64,000 nt of DNA from Nitrincola alkalilacustris (GTDB taxonomy: Bacteria; Pseudomonadota; Gammaproteobacteria; Pseudomonadales; Balneatricaceae): NCBI RefSeq assembly GCF_008973755.1, contig NZ_WBOM01000001.1, forward strand, positions 124,001 through 188,000. Reading direction: 5' to 3'. The translations under genes and the position numbers were made by a program. Under the pieces are notes generated by a model, which searched no databases, was not told the origin of the DNA, and saw nothing but the letters and a program-made list of their open reading frames with translations. Positions 38,477 through 46,758 of the stretch are shown here, piece by piece (the first letter of the stretch is position 1; each line of letters opens with the position of its first letter).

Positions 38477-39403
38477 ATGCGTTATCTTCCAGTCAGTTTC
38501 AACCCAACCAACTCCAACCTGTTCAACTGCAATCCGATCTGTTTCAAGTCTGTTCAGCTTGTACTGATTATAGTGTTTTCTCTGATACTGGCTGGTTGTC
38601 AGTCCAGCAACAGGGATATCGAACTGTCTGAGATGATTCAGCGCAGCCTGATGGATCATCAGCGCCAGATGACGTTGACCTTTGAAGAGTCGCAGCAACG
38701 GCTCCAGGCACAGCAATTGAATCAGCAGTCTGAACTGCTGCGCCTCTCCTCGCGCTTGGAGCTGCTGGGACAACAACTGGACCGTCAGCAGGCAGCTGAA
38801 GAGGAGCGGTTTCGCAAGCTGCTGGCCAGAAGCCAGAGCCCGACGACCAGTCCCATGCTAACTCCACCACGTACAGCATCCGGGCCAGTGAACGGTGTCA
38901 CCCGTTCTGAAAAACTACTGTTGGGGCGTTCCGAATGGTTGGGCTTCCCGTTACAGCGGTTGGTACTGGCGGCACGTATCGATTCGGGTGCTAATACCTC
39001 ATCACTGGACGCTCAGGATCTGGTCGATTTTGAGCGGGATGGTCAGCAGTGGGTGCGTTTCAGTGTGCATTTTCAGGATGGTGAGCAGGCACGCCAGGTA
39101 GAGATCGAGGCACCGGTTATCCGGCGTGTCAGGATACGCCAGGCGGTGGGTAGCGAGAGTCGGCCCGTTGTGCAGTTGCCGGTCCGCATAGGTCAGTCCA
39201 ACCACAAGGTGGAGTTTACTCTGACTGATCGAGGTGAGTTGACTTACCCTGCCTTGCTGGGGCGCCGTTTCATGATGGATGTTGCGGTGGTGGATGTGTC
39301 GAAAACCTTTATACAAGGACGGCCAGAGTTTGAGCATCAGGGAGAGGATGCCACGACTCAGGGGCAGACACTATTGCCAGTAGAGCTGGATACCGATCTT
39401 TAA
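38477..39403 (+). CDS. retropepsin-like lipoprotein ('ATP-dependent zinc protease' RimB/DUF785 family)
   Basis: A 308-residue protein with a long lipoprotein signal ending in lipobox LILAGC (acylated Cys about 41), a Gln/Arg/Leu-rich coiled coil (about 50-120), a Pro/Ser linker and a C-terminal protease domain (about 145-295). The domain belongs to PF05618, usually named zinc protease, yet the active-site motif is ARIDSGANTSSL with D169-S-G-A, and the flap-side motif ALLGRRFM follows, both hallmarks of retropepsin-type aspartic proteases. No HExxH is present. It starts a three-gene cassette with an inactive-transglutaminase 7TM protein and an ATP-grasp ligase. Substrate unknown; location probably periplasmic face of a membrane. 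Confidence 0.85.
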   Translation: MRYLPVSFNPTNSNLFNCNPICFKSVQLVLIIVFSLILAGCQSSNRDIELSEMIQRSLMDHQRQMTLTFEESQQRLQAQQLNQQSELLRLSSRLELLGQQLDRQQAAEEERFRKLLARSQSPTTSPMLTPPRTASGPVNGVTRSEKLLLGRSEWLGFPLQRLVLAARIDSGANTSSLDAQDLVDFERDGQQWVRFSVHFQDGEQARQVEIEAPVIRRVRIRQAVGSESRPVVQLPVRIGQSNHKVEFTLTDRGELTYPALLGRRFMMDVAVVDVSKTFIQGRPEFEHQGEDATTQGQTLLPVELDTDL

Positions 39404-39418
39404 CGCACTCTGCAGTTG

Positions 39419-40984
39419 ATGCTGCAGAAAACACCTCATCTGAGAGTAACTGTTGTTGTGATGTACGCCAATAAACGTCTGTTCTGGACTGCTCTGATTC
39501 TGATTCTGATTGGTGCCGCACATAGCTATTATCGCTATGCCGTGCACCATGTGCCTTTTTTGCCAGGCACCTACAGCGAGTTCTGGGATGTCGAAGCCAA
39601 GGTTGAATTTGTAGCACGCGGCACGCCAGTCAGCGTGCGTCTGACACTGCCGAGATCTCAGCCAGGATTCCTGCTTGGTGCTGAGCATACCGCCTCTTCC
39701 GGCTATGGCCTGCATATCTCCGATCAGGACTCTCGTATGGCGGAGTGGACGATCCGGGAAGTGGATGGCCCGCAGGTACTCTATTACCGCGCGCAGTTTC
39801 AGGTGGATGACGCCGGGGATTCAGTCAGAGTTGGGCAGCCACCTCGCATTCAGCCTGTTATCTGGTCGCCGGCGCTGGAAACTGCGGCTCATCAATTACT
39901 GACCGAAGCCTGGCGTGAGTCAGCAGACCCTTTCAGTCTGGCTCGAGCCTTACAGCAACGCCTGTCCAGTCGTAATCACCAGCATGTCCAGTTGCTTTTG
40001 AGTGAGTACTCACTTGCAGAAGTAATGGTGATGTTGCTGAATCAGGCTGATGTGCCATCTCGTGTATTGCATGGCCTCAGCCTGGAAGATGGTCGACGGC
40101 AGCAGACTCTGCAGCCCATCGTACAGGTGTTTTCAGGTGACCACTGGCAGCTGTTTGATCCTGCAACTGATCTGGGGCAGCGTGAGACACACCCCTTTCT
40201 GCTCTGGCAACAGAGTGCCATGCCAATCCTGGAGGTCGTGGGAGGCTACGATTCGCGCCTGACCTTCTCCATGTTGAGTACACGGGAGCCGGCTTCCAGC
40301 AGTGTGCATGCGCTTGCAATCTCGGATGCTGTGCTGAATCTGTCGATTCACAGTCTGCCAATTTCCGAACAGGCAATATTCAAGATTATTCTGCTGCTGC
40401 CACTGGGGGCATTGGTGGTGGTGATGCTGAGGGTGCTGATCGGCCTGAAAACAGCGGGTACCTTCATGCCGGTGCTGATCGCCATGGCTTTTCTGGAGAT
40501 GACTCTATTGACGGGGATTCTGACGTTTCTGCTGGTCGTCGGAGCAGGTCTGGTGCTGCGGCAGTTTCTTGCTTATCTCAACCTGTTGCTGGTGGCGCGA
40601 GTATCGGCTGTTATTGTCTGCGTTATTGGATTGATCTCTCTTTTCTCGGTCCTGAGCTTTCATCTGGGGATCAGTGATGGCATGAAAATGTCGCTTTTTC
40701 CGATGGTCATTCTGGCCTGGACGATCGAACGCATGTCGATCCTTTGGGAGGAGGAAGGACCTCGTGATGTCATGGTACAGGGCTTTGGTAGTCTTCTTAC
40801 TGCGATTCTGGCCTATTTTGTGATGCAGTTCCCCTGGATGCGTTACTGGATGTTCAACTTTCTGGGCCTGCAGCTCGTCGTGCTGGCGCTGATCATGATG
40901 TTTGGCAGCTATACCGGCTATCGACTGCTGGAGTTGTGGCGATTCAAGCCGCTGATGGAGCGATCTGATGCCCGGTCCGATTAA
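39419..40984 (+). CDS. inactive transglutaminase fused to seven transmembrane helices
   Basis: About 521 residues. An N-terminal anchor (LFWTALILILIGAAHSYY), a periplasmic region with a transglutaminase-like fold (about 160-300) and a C-terminal 7TM unit (about 325-510). In the transglutaminase part the segment 'SEYSLAEVMVMLLNQADVPS' has no catalytic Cys, the following His position is lost, and only the Asp of LFDPATDLG is kept, so it is predicted to bind rather than cleave or cross-link. This matches the families Transglut_i_TM and 7TM_transglut. Start is uncertain: ATG at 39419, TTG at 39416 or ATG at 39461. Its 3' end overlaps the ligase gene by 17 bases. Confidence 0.85.
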   Translation: MLQKTPHLRVTVVVMYANKRLFWTALILILIGAAHSYYRYAVHHVPFLPGTYSEFWDVEAKVEFVARGTPVSVRLTLPRSQPGFLLGAEHTASSGYGLHISDQDSRMAEWTIREVDGPQVLYYRAQFQVDDAGDSVRVGQPPRIQPVIWSPALETAAHQLLTEAWRESADPFSLARALQQRLSSRNHQHVQLLLSEYSLAEVMVMLLNQADVPSRVLHGLSLEDGRRQQTLQPIVQVFSGDHWQLFDPATDLGQRETHPFLLWQQSAMPILEVVGGYDSRLTFSMLSTREPASSSVHALAISDAVLNLSIHSLPISEQAIFKIILLLPLGALVVVMLRVLIGLKTAGTFMPVLIAMAFLEMTLLTGILTFLLVVGAGLVLRQFLAYLNLLLVARVSAVIVCVIGLISLFSVLSFHLGISDGMKMSLFPMVILAWTIERMSILWEEEGPRDVMVQGFGSLLTAILAYFVMQFPWMRYWMFNFLGLQLVVLALIMMFGSYTGYRLLELWRFKPLMERSDARSD

Positions 40985-42011
40985 GCTGCTGCTGCAGCGC
41001 TGGCGGGCACTGCGTGCGGCCGGAGTGCTGGGAATGAATGAGCGCAATATCAGCTATATCGGCGCTTATAACGATCGCAGTCTGTTTCCACTGGTGGATG
41101 ACAAGCTGAAAACCAAGGTATTGGCTCAGAAGTATCGTATCTCGACGCCTCAGTTGCTGGGTGTGATTCGTACACAGGGCGATATTGCCCAACTGGAAAG
41201 TCAGATTCGCGGTGCTGAAGGGTTTGTGATCAAGCCCGCCAAAGGCAGTGGTGGCAAAGGCATTCTGGTTATTCTGAAGCAGGAAGATGGGCGTTTTCAG
41301 AAATCCAGCGGAGACTGGGTGGAGCGGCTATATGTCGAGCGCCATCTGTCTAACCTGCTGTCCGGCCTTTACAGTCTGGGTGGTAACCCCGATGTGGCAC
41401 TGATCGAGGGGCTGATACGCTTTGATCCCAGCTACAGCCACTATACCTTTGAAGGAGTGCCTGATATTCGAGTGATCGTTTACCGGGGATACCCGGTGAT
41501 GGCGATGATGAGGCTCTCGACGCGCAGCTCTAATGGCAAGGCCAATCTGCATCAGGGGGCGATTGGCGTGGGTATCAGCATCGCTGATGGCCAGGCGGTC
41601 AAGGCGATTCAGCATGACCGTCCGGTAACTCATCATCCAGATACCGGGCAGCTGTTGTCGGAACTCAGGATCAGTGGCTGGACGCAACTGTTGGTGCTGG
41701 CTGCACGCAGCTATGAGATGACGGGACTTGGCTATCTTGGGGTGGATCTGGTACTGGATCAGTTCAAGGGGCCGCAACTGCTGGAACTCAATGCCCGGCC
41801 CGGGCTGGCGATTCAAATGGCGAATGGAACAGGGCTGAGCTTGCGGACCCGTATCATTGATGAGTATCTGTTGCAGTTGGATCATGAAACAGAAACAGCA
41901 ATGGAAAGGGCTGCCAGTGCACAGCGACTCTTTGCTGCTGGTTCGGAACTCTTTACTGCAACAGAAACTGAAACGCGTTGTAAGGATATGGCGGCACTCG
42001 CGACTAAGTGA
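40968..42011 (+). CDS. ATP-grasp alpha-L-glutamate ligase-like protein (RimK-related)
   Basis: A 347-residue cytoplasmic ATP-grasp enzyme of the ATPgrasp_ST group. The glycine-rich ATP loop is GFVIKPAKGSGGKGILV, the second half includes 'MTGLGYLGVDLVL', and the Mg-binding motif is LELNARPGLAIQMANG. The family is predicted to form amide bonds between amino acids and a peptide or small-molecule acceptor. It overlaps the preceding 7TM gene by 17 bases, consistent with a linked job across the membrane. The acceptor is not known. Its ATG is at 40968. Confidence 0.87.
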   Translation: MPGPIKLLLQRWRALRAAGVLGMNERNISYIGAYNDRSLFPLVDDKLKTKVLAQKYRISTPQLLGVIRTQGDIAQLESQIRGAEGFVIKPAKGSGGKGILVILKQEDGRFQKSSGDWVERLYVERHLSNLLSGLYSLGGNPDVALIEGLIRFDPSYSHYTFEGVPDIRVIVYRGYPVMAMMRLSTRSSNGKANLHQGAIGVGISIADGQAVKAIQHDRPVTHHPDTGQLLSELRISGWTQLLVLAARSYEMTGLGYLGVDLVLDQFKGPQLLELNARPGLAIQMANGTGLSLRTRIIDEYLLQLDHETETAMERAASAQRLFAAGSELFTATETETRCKDMAALATK

Positions 42012-42064
42012 AAGGCGCTGCTCTACTGAGCAGGCTTTTAACGTCAAGTTGCAGGAGAACCGTC

Positions 42065-42460
42065 ATGCTATCCCTGAGTCTGAAAATCCGCTGTTACGTA
42101 TTTGCTCTTCTCTGTTTGTTGCTGACTGGCTTCAGTCATGCTGAATCCATCCCTTTTGATGCTGCAGCCTTTGCCGAGGCGCGCCAGCAGGGTAAGCCGG
42201 TGCTGGTGGAGGTGGGGGCCGAGTGGTGCACCACTTGCCGAGTACAGCAGCCTATAGTGAACGCACTGGTCCAGCAGCCGGAGTTCGCTGAGTTTGTCGT
42301 TTTCAGAGTCGATTTCGATCGTCAGAAAGATGTACTGCAGGAGTTGGGTGTACGGATGCAGAGCACCTTGATTGTCTATCGGGGTGAGGAGGAGGTTTCG
42401 CGCTCCATTGCTCAGACAAATCGCCAGGCGATAGCTCAGCAACTGTCTAAAGCGCTCTGA
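42065..42460 (+). CDS. secreted thioredoxin-fold protein
   Basis: A 131-residue protein with a signal peptide (LSLKIRCYVFALLCLLLTG, cleaved after SHA) and a thioredoxin domain with active site EWCTTC. It resembles the C-terminal gamma domain of DsbD, which passes electrons to periplasmic partners. The following gene supplies a CcdA/DsbD-like membrane domain, so together they could work as a split DsbD. Start is at 42065 with AGGAG eight bases upstream. Confidence 0.88.
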   Translation: MLSLSLKIRCYVFALLCLLLTGFSHAESIPFDAAAFAEARQQGKPVLVEVGAEWCTTCRVQQPIVNALVQQPEFAEFVVFRVDFDRQKDVLQELGVRMQSTLIVYRGEEEVSRSIAQTNRQAIAQQLSKAL

Positions 42461-42469
42461 GGATCAGTC

Positions 42470-43192
42470 ATGGAGTTCAGTTCAGCCAGTTATCCGCTGG
42501 CACTGGTTGCCGGTAATCTGTCCATTCTATCACCCTGTGTGCTCCCGCTGCTGCCGATTCTGCTCGCGTCGGCAGCCAGTGCTCACCGCCGTGGCCCGCT
42601 GGCATTGGCAGCCGGGTTGGCACTCTCTTTTACGCTTACCGGAACCCTGCTGTCCAGCCTGGCCTGGGGTGTGGCTTTCGATGGCTTGCGCTATCTGGCG
42701 GCACTGCTGCTTCTGGCCTTCGGTGTCCTGCTGATCTCATCCACCTTGCAACAACGCTTTGCGATGGCCACGGCGGGCCTGAGTGGCAGTGGTAACCAGC
42801 TGCTGGCCAGTGTCAATGTTGAAGGGTTGCGTGGGCAATTCGTCCTGGGTGCGTTGCTGGGGCTGGTCTGGAGCCCGTGTGTCGGACCGACCCTGGGGGC
42901 AGCGATGTTGCTGGCCAGTCAAGGGGAGCAGCTGTATCAGGTGTTCATGGTGATGCTGATGTTTGGTATTGGTGCGGCCATGCCATTGATCATACTGGGT
43001 ATGCTGTCGCGTGAGGCGATGTTGAGAATGAAGGGGAAGCTGTTGCTGGCTGGACAGCGGGGCAAGCGTATTCTGGGAGCTCTGATGCTGCTGGTGGGGC
43101 TTCTGATGCTCACTGGTGTTGATAAGACCCTTGAGGTCTGGGCGCTGGATCTTCTGCCTGACTGGTATATCCAGATCACGACCCGCTTCTGA
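42470..43192 (+). CDS. CcdA/DsbD-beta-like thiol electron-transfer membrane protein
   Basis: A 240-residue inner-membrane protein with about six helices. The two functional Cys positions are visible: SPCVLPLLPIL near the N-terminus and 'VWSPCVGPTLGAAML' in the middle, each Pro-Cys pair being typical of CcdA and the DsbD transmembrane domain. It would carry reducing power from cytoplasmic thioredoxin to the periplasmic thioredoxin-like protein encoded nine bases upstream. Confidence 0.9.
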   Translation: MEFSSASYPLALVAGNLSILSPCVLPLLPILLASAASAHRRGPLALAAGLALSFTLTGTLLSSLAWGVAFDGLRYLAALLLLAFGVLLISSTLQQRFAMATAGLSGSGNQLLASVNVEGLRGQFVLGALLGLVWSPCVGPTLGAAMLLASQGEQLYQVFMVMLMFGIGAAMPLIILGMLSREAMLRMKGKLLLAGQRGKRILGALMLLVGLLMLTGVDKTLEVWALDLLPDWYIQITTRF

Positions 43193-43236
43193 AGTGATGG
43201 GTCTGAAATGCTGAGAATCTCAGCAGGAGGTACATA

Positions 43237-44172
43237 ATGAAATACATTTACTCATCAGTTTTTCTGGTTTTGTTACTGACAGTGTCCAGCGCACCCCTGG
43301 CTCAGGTCATGAATGGGTTTGATCTGTCGGGGGCTTCGATAGACGCCAGCGAGATCCACCATGGTGGTCCTCCCAGAGATGGTATCCCTTCCATAGATCA
43401 GCCACGTTTCATAGCAGCGGATGAGGCATCCTTTCTGCAACCGGATGATCGTATCCTGGGTGTTTACCTCGAGGGTATTGCTCGTGCTTATCCTCTGGCC
43501 ATACTCAACTGGCATGAGGTGGTGAACGATACCTTCGGGGATGTACCGGTGACAGTGACCTTCTGTCCACTGTGTGCATCAGGCATGGCCTTTGCCGCAG
43601 AGATAGAGCAGGAGAGGCTGGATTTCGGGGTGTCGGGGTTGCTGTATAACAGCGATGTCCTGCTCTATGATCATCAGAGCGAATCTCTCTGGTCACAGAT
43701 CATGTCGCAAGCGATCAGTGGGCCGATGAAGGGAGTACAGCTGGAGTTTCTGCCGACATCACATACCAGTTGGGATGAGTGGCGCAGTCGTCATCCCGAC
43801 ACACAGGTGCTCTCGACAGATACGGGCTTCAGACGAGACTATCGTCAGAATCCCTATGCCAGCTATATCAACAGTGACCGCCTCATGTTCCCGGTTGCGA
43901 TGCAGGACGCGCGCATGCACCCAAAAACCTATGTGATCGGCGTCAATCTGAACGGGGAACAGAAGGCCTACCCCTTTCCTGAGTTGATGGAGCTGACCGA
44001 CGGGCGGCTGGAGGACAATATCGGGGGCGAGCTCATCTCACTGGAGTTTGATGCTCAGGCCCAGACTGGGCGGGTGTTTGATCATGAGGGTACGGAGTTG
44101 CCCAGTCTGATCGCCTTCTGGTTTGCCTGGTTCGGGTTTCATCCCGAAACCCGGGTTTTTGAGCTGCCCTGA
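43237..44172 (+). CDS. DUF3179 secreted protein
   Basis: A 311-residue protein with a signal peptide (KYIYSSVFLVLLLTVSSAP) and the DUF3179 domain: PRFIAADEASFLQPDD, 'AYPLAILNWHEVVNDTFG', the Cys-rich VTFCPLCASGMAF and 'TDTGFRRDYRQNPY'. The paired Cys (C-x-x-C) suggests redox or metal binding, which fits the preceding thiol-redox genes, but no function is established. It has an AGGAGG upstream of its ATG. Its last codons contain a terminator hairpin. Confidence 0.85.
   Translation: MKYIYSSVFLVLLLTVSSAPLAQVMNGFDLSGASIDASEIHHGGPPRDGIPSIDQPRFIAADEASFLQPDDRILGVYLEGIARAYPLAILNWHEVVNDTFGDVPVTVTFCPLCASGMAFAAEIEQERLDFGVSGLLYNSDVLLYDHQSESLWSQIMSQAISGPMKGVQLEFLPTSHTSWDEWRSRHPDTQVLSTDTGFRRDYRQNPYASYINSDRLMFPVAMQDARMHPKTYVIGVNLNGEQKAYPFPELMELTDGRLEDNIGGELISLEFDAQAQTGRVFDHEGTELPSLIAFWFAWFGFHPETRVFELP
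44133..44160 (+). terminator. terminator inside the end of the DUF3179 gene
   Basis: A perfect 8-bp stem, CGGGTTTC (44133-44140) with GAAACCCG (44146-44153), loop ATCCC, followed by GG and five T. It lies within the last codons of DUF3179, which converges on the next gene with one base between. Confidence 0.6.
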
Positions 44173-44173
44173 A

Positions 44174-44752
44174 TCAACGCCCGGCAGCGACCAGATCAGC
44201 CTGCAGCAGTGGGATGCGGTCTGCGCCGAAGTAGATTGCATCCTGCCAGATCAGTGTCGGGGCTCCGAAGGCACCGCGCGCAATTGCTTCATCGGTGTTG
44301 CTCTTCAAGGCGTTTTTCGCCTCGGCAGAGTTCGCCTTCTCCAGTGCTGCGGCAGTGAAGACCTGCTGCAGCAGGGCCATATCCGCGACATCCCGTCCAT
44401 GCCCCCAGTAATGATCAAACAGAGCCAGTGACAGCGACGGCCTGTCTGCGGCAGGCAGGGCTGCCAGGGTGCGCTGGACAGTCAGGGTGTTGGTTGGGAA
44501 AACGGTTGGATACTGATAGGGAACGTCATGGTGCCGGGCCAGACGAGGCAGATCCTGCTCGGTCATGTAGCGCTTTTTGGGTGCCAGGCTTAAGGGGGCA
44601 GTATTACCCAGTTCACGAAACAGGCCGCCGAGAAAGATCGGTTTCCAGGTCACGCTGGCACCGGTTTCAGCTTCGAGCCGGGCGATCTGTATGGCAGCGA
44701 AGTAGCTGTAAGGGCTGACGATATCGTAGTAAAAATCTATCTCGTGTTGCAT
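44174..44752 (-). CDS. DsbA-fold 2-hydroxychromene-2-carboxylate isomerase-like protein
   Basis: A 192-residue protein of the kappa-class GST/HCCA isomerase family with a DsbA-like fold. The N-terminal YYDIVSPYSYFAAIQ has Ser where DsbA has the catalytic Cys, and the C-terminal GAFGAPTLIWQDAIYFGADR is the family signature. HCCA isomerase takes part in naphthalene degradation, but chromosomal copies like this usually have no assigned substrate; a glutathione-dependent role is likely. It converges with DUF3179. Confidence 0.85.
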   Translation of the reverse strand: MQHEIDFYYDIVSPYSYFAAIQIARLEAETGASVTWKPIFLGGLFRELGNTAPLSLAPKKRYMTEQDLPRLARHHDVPYQYPTVFPTNTLTVQRTLAALPAADRPSLSLALFDHYWGHGRDVADMALLQQVFTAAALEKANSAEAKNALKSNTDEAIARGAFGAPTLIWQDAIYFGADRIPLLQADLVAAGR

Positions 44753-44853
44753 GTATTATACTCAGTGTCTGAAGGTCGGGTATTATATTTGCTGTTTTGA
44801 ATATCAGATGCAACTTTTACAGAGTTTGTCTTGCCGAGCCTGGCTTGCAAAAG

Positions 44854-44881
44854 CTGTCTTTAAGAACCTGTCTTTAAAAAC
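44854..44881. repeat. tandem 14-bp repeat before AraC gene
   Basis: CTGTCTTTAAGAAC (44854-44867) and CTGTCTTTAAAAAC (44868-44881) are adjacent direct repeats differing at one base, 20 bases before the AraC-type start. Direct-repeat half-sites are the usual target of AraC proteins, so autoregulation is possible. Confidence 0.55.
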
Positions 44882-44901
44882 CTGAGCCCAGAGGTTGAAC
44901 C

Positions 44902-45618
44902 ATGCAATCAGTCAGTAACACGCTGGATGTGCGCAGTTATCAGGCGGATGTCTGTGAGCATCAGCACAGCTATCACCAGATGGTGATGCCTCTGCGTGGC
45001 TGTCTGGAGATGGAGATAGATCAGCGCGCCGGTCGTGTGGATGCGCGTCAGGGGGCAGTGGTGCTCGCTGGCAGTGCCCACAGCTTTGCCGCGACACAGG
45101 AGAATGGCTTTATTGTTGCTGATCTGTCGGGTGATATGCCTGAAACACTTCAGGATCTGGGTGGTTTTGTTGTGCTGAGTCCATCGCTCAGTGATTATCT
45201 GGGCTTTCTGTCGCGTGCTTTACTCTCGGGCGTGTCTGAGGGCAACAAGCAGTTGATGCTGCAACTGTTGCTGCAGTTACTCTGTGAGCAGCCTGAGCGC
45301 CGTGTGCAATTGGATCGACGTCTGCAACTGGCGCTGGATTTCATGCAGCAGAATCTTGGTAGTCCCTTGCGTATTCAACAGGTGGCGGGGATGGCGCACC
45401 TGAGCAGCCGACAGCTGCAGAATCTGTTTCAGCAGCAACTCGGGCTCTCGCCTCAGCACTATCTGCTGCAATTGCGTATGCAGCATGCGCTGACACTCCT
45501 GCAGGACACGGATCTCAGCGTACAGCAGGTTGCCGATGCCTGCGGCTATCAGAACCTCTCGGCATTCAGTGCTCGTTTCAGTACCTATCATGGTTATTCA
45601 GCAAGGTGCTTTCGCTAG
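44902..45618 (+). CDS. AraC-family transcriptional regulator
   Basis: A 238-residue protein with an N-terminal cupin-like sensor (HQHSYHQMVMPLRGCLEME) and a C-terminal pair of helix-turn-helix motifs: LRIQQVAGMAHLSSRQLQNL with QLGLSPQHYL, and 'VADACGYQNLSAFSARF' with HGYSARCF. The metabolite is not known. It is upstream of, and codirectional with, a DMT exporter, which it may control. An AGAGG precedes the ATG. Confidence 0.9.
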   Translation: MQSVSNTLDVRSYQADVCEHQHSYHQMVMPLRGCLEMEIDQRAGRVDARQGAVVLAGSAHSFAATQENGFIVADLSGDMPETLQDLGGFVVLSPSLSDYLGFLSRALLSGVSEGNKQLMLQLLLQLLCEQPERRVQLDRRLQLALDFMQQNLGSPLRIQQVAGMAHLSSRQLQNLFQQQLGLSPQHYLLQLRMQHALTLLQDTDLSVQQVADACGYQNLSAFSARFSTYHGYSARCFR

Positions 45619-45717
45619 GCTCTTCCGATCCGGCACATTTTTCTGCGTCTGCAACAAAGTCTCTGGATCTGGCCTGCGTTAGACTGAGTACTCACTGAAA
45701 CTGCCGAGATATTCAAC

Positions 45718-46608
45718 ATGCGATCCCCTACGGCTACCGCGACAGCCATCGGCTCCATCTCCATAGTGCTCTGGGGTGCATTGGCACTGATGACACGACT
45801 CACGGGGGGAGAAATTCCACCCTTTCAACTCCTTGCCATGACCTTTACTCTGGCAACCGGCACGATGTTGCTGAAGTGGATCATCAAGGGTGAACATCCC
45901 GGCCATTATCTGCGCCAGCCGTTGCCGGTCTGGTTGCTGGGTGTCGGTGGTCTGTTCGGATATCACCTGTTTTATTTTATTGCGATGTCCAAGGCCCCTG
46001 CAGTGGAGGTCAGTTTGCTGGCATACCTCTGGCCACTGCTGATTGTGGTATTCACGGCGTTGTTACCCGGAGAGTCGCTGAGCACAAAACACTGGCTGGG
46101 AGCACTGATAGCACTGTCTGGTTGTTGGGTGCTGATCGGCAGAGGGGATGGGTTTGAGGCACAGTATCTCCAGGGCTATCTGGCCGCATTGGCTTGTGCC
46201 TTGATCTGGTCCAGCTACTCGGTGCTCAGTCGGCTGACCAGGGCTGTACCGACAGATACCGTAGGTGGCTTCTGTGCGGTAACGGCGCTGCTGGCCTGGC
46301 TTTGTCATCTGCTGTTTGAGGTGACAGTCTGGCCAGCGACCTCTCTGCAGTGGCTGGGGGTGATCGGGTTGGGCATCGGCCCTGTCGGTATCGCCTTCTT
46401 TACCTGGGATTACGGGATCAAGCACGGTAATCTGCAGTTGCTGGGGGTACTGGCCTATGCGGCACCACTGATCTCGACACTATTGCTGATACTGGTGGGT
46501 GAGGCAGAGGCCAGCAGCCGAGTGCTTTATGCCTGTATTGCTATCGTACTGGGCGCTTTGGTGGCGGGATGGACGCGACGCAAGCGTCGGGCGGTTAAGC
46601 CTGCGTAA
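45718..46608 (+). CDS. DMT-superfamily transporter, YddG-like
   Basis: A 296-residue inner-membrane protein with about ten hydrophobic helices in two EamA halves. The start 'TATAIGSISIVLWGALALMTRL' and GLFGYHLFYFIAMSKAPAVE resemble YddG, an exporter of aromatic amino acids and related metabolites. The C-terminal tail is basic (RRKRRAVKPA), on the cytoplasmic side. It follows an AraC gene by 99 bases. Substrate is a family-level guess. Confidence 0.85.
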   Translation: MRSPTATATAIGSISIVLWGALALMTRLTGGEIPPFQLLAMTFTLATGTMLLKWIIKGEHPGHYLRQPLPVWLLGVGGLFGYHLFYFIAMSKAPAVEVSLLAYLWPLLIVVFTALLPGESLSTKHWLGALIALSGCWVLIGRGDGFEAQYLQGYLAALACALIWSSYSVLSRLTRAVPTDTVGGFCAVTALLAWLCHLLFEVTVWPATSLQWLGVIGLGIGPVGIAFFTWDYGIKHGNLQLLGVLAYAAPLISTLLLILVGEAEASSRVLYACIAIVLGALVAGWTRRKRRAVKPA

Positions 46609-46758
46609 AGATTTGTAGTCTATTCTTATTTAAACGCTGCAACGAGCTGATCGACTTTTTTCCATGAAACGAGAAACAAAATGAAAGATTGTTTTTCTTG
46701 AAAAAAGTGAGCAACATTAGGGCGTTTGAACGTCAAAAATAAGATAGAGGGAAACGCA

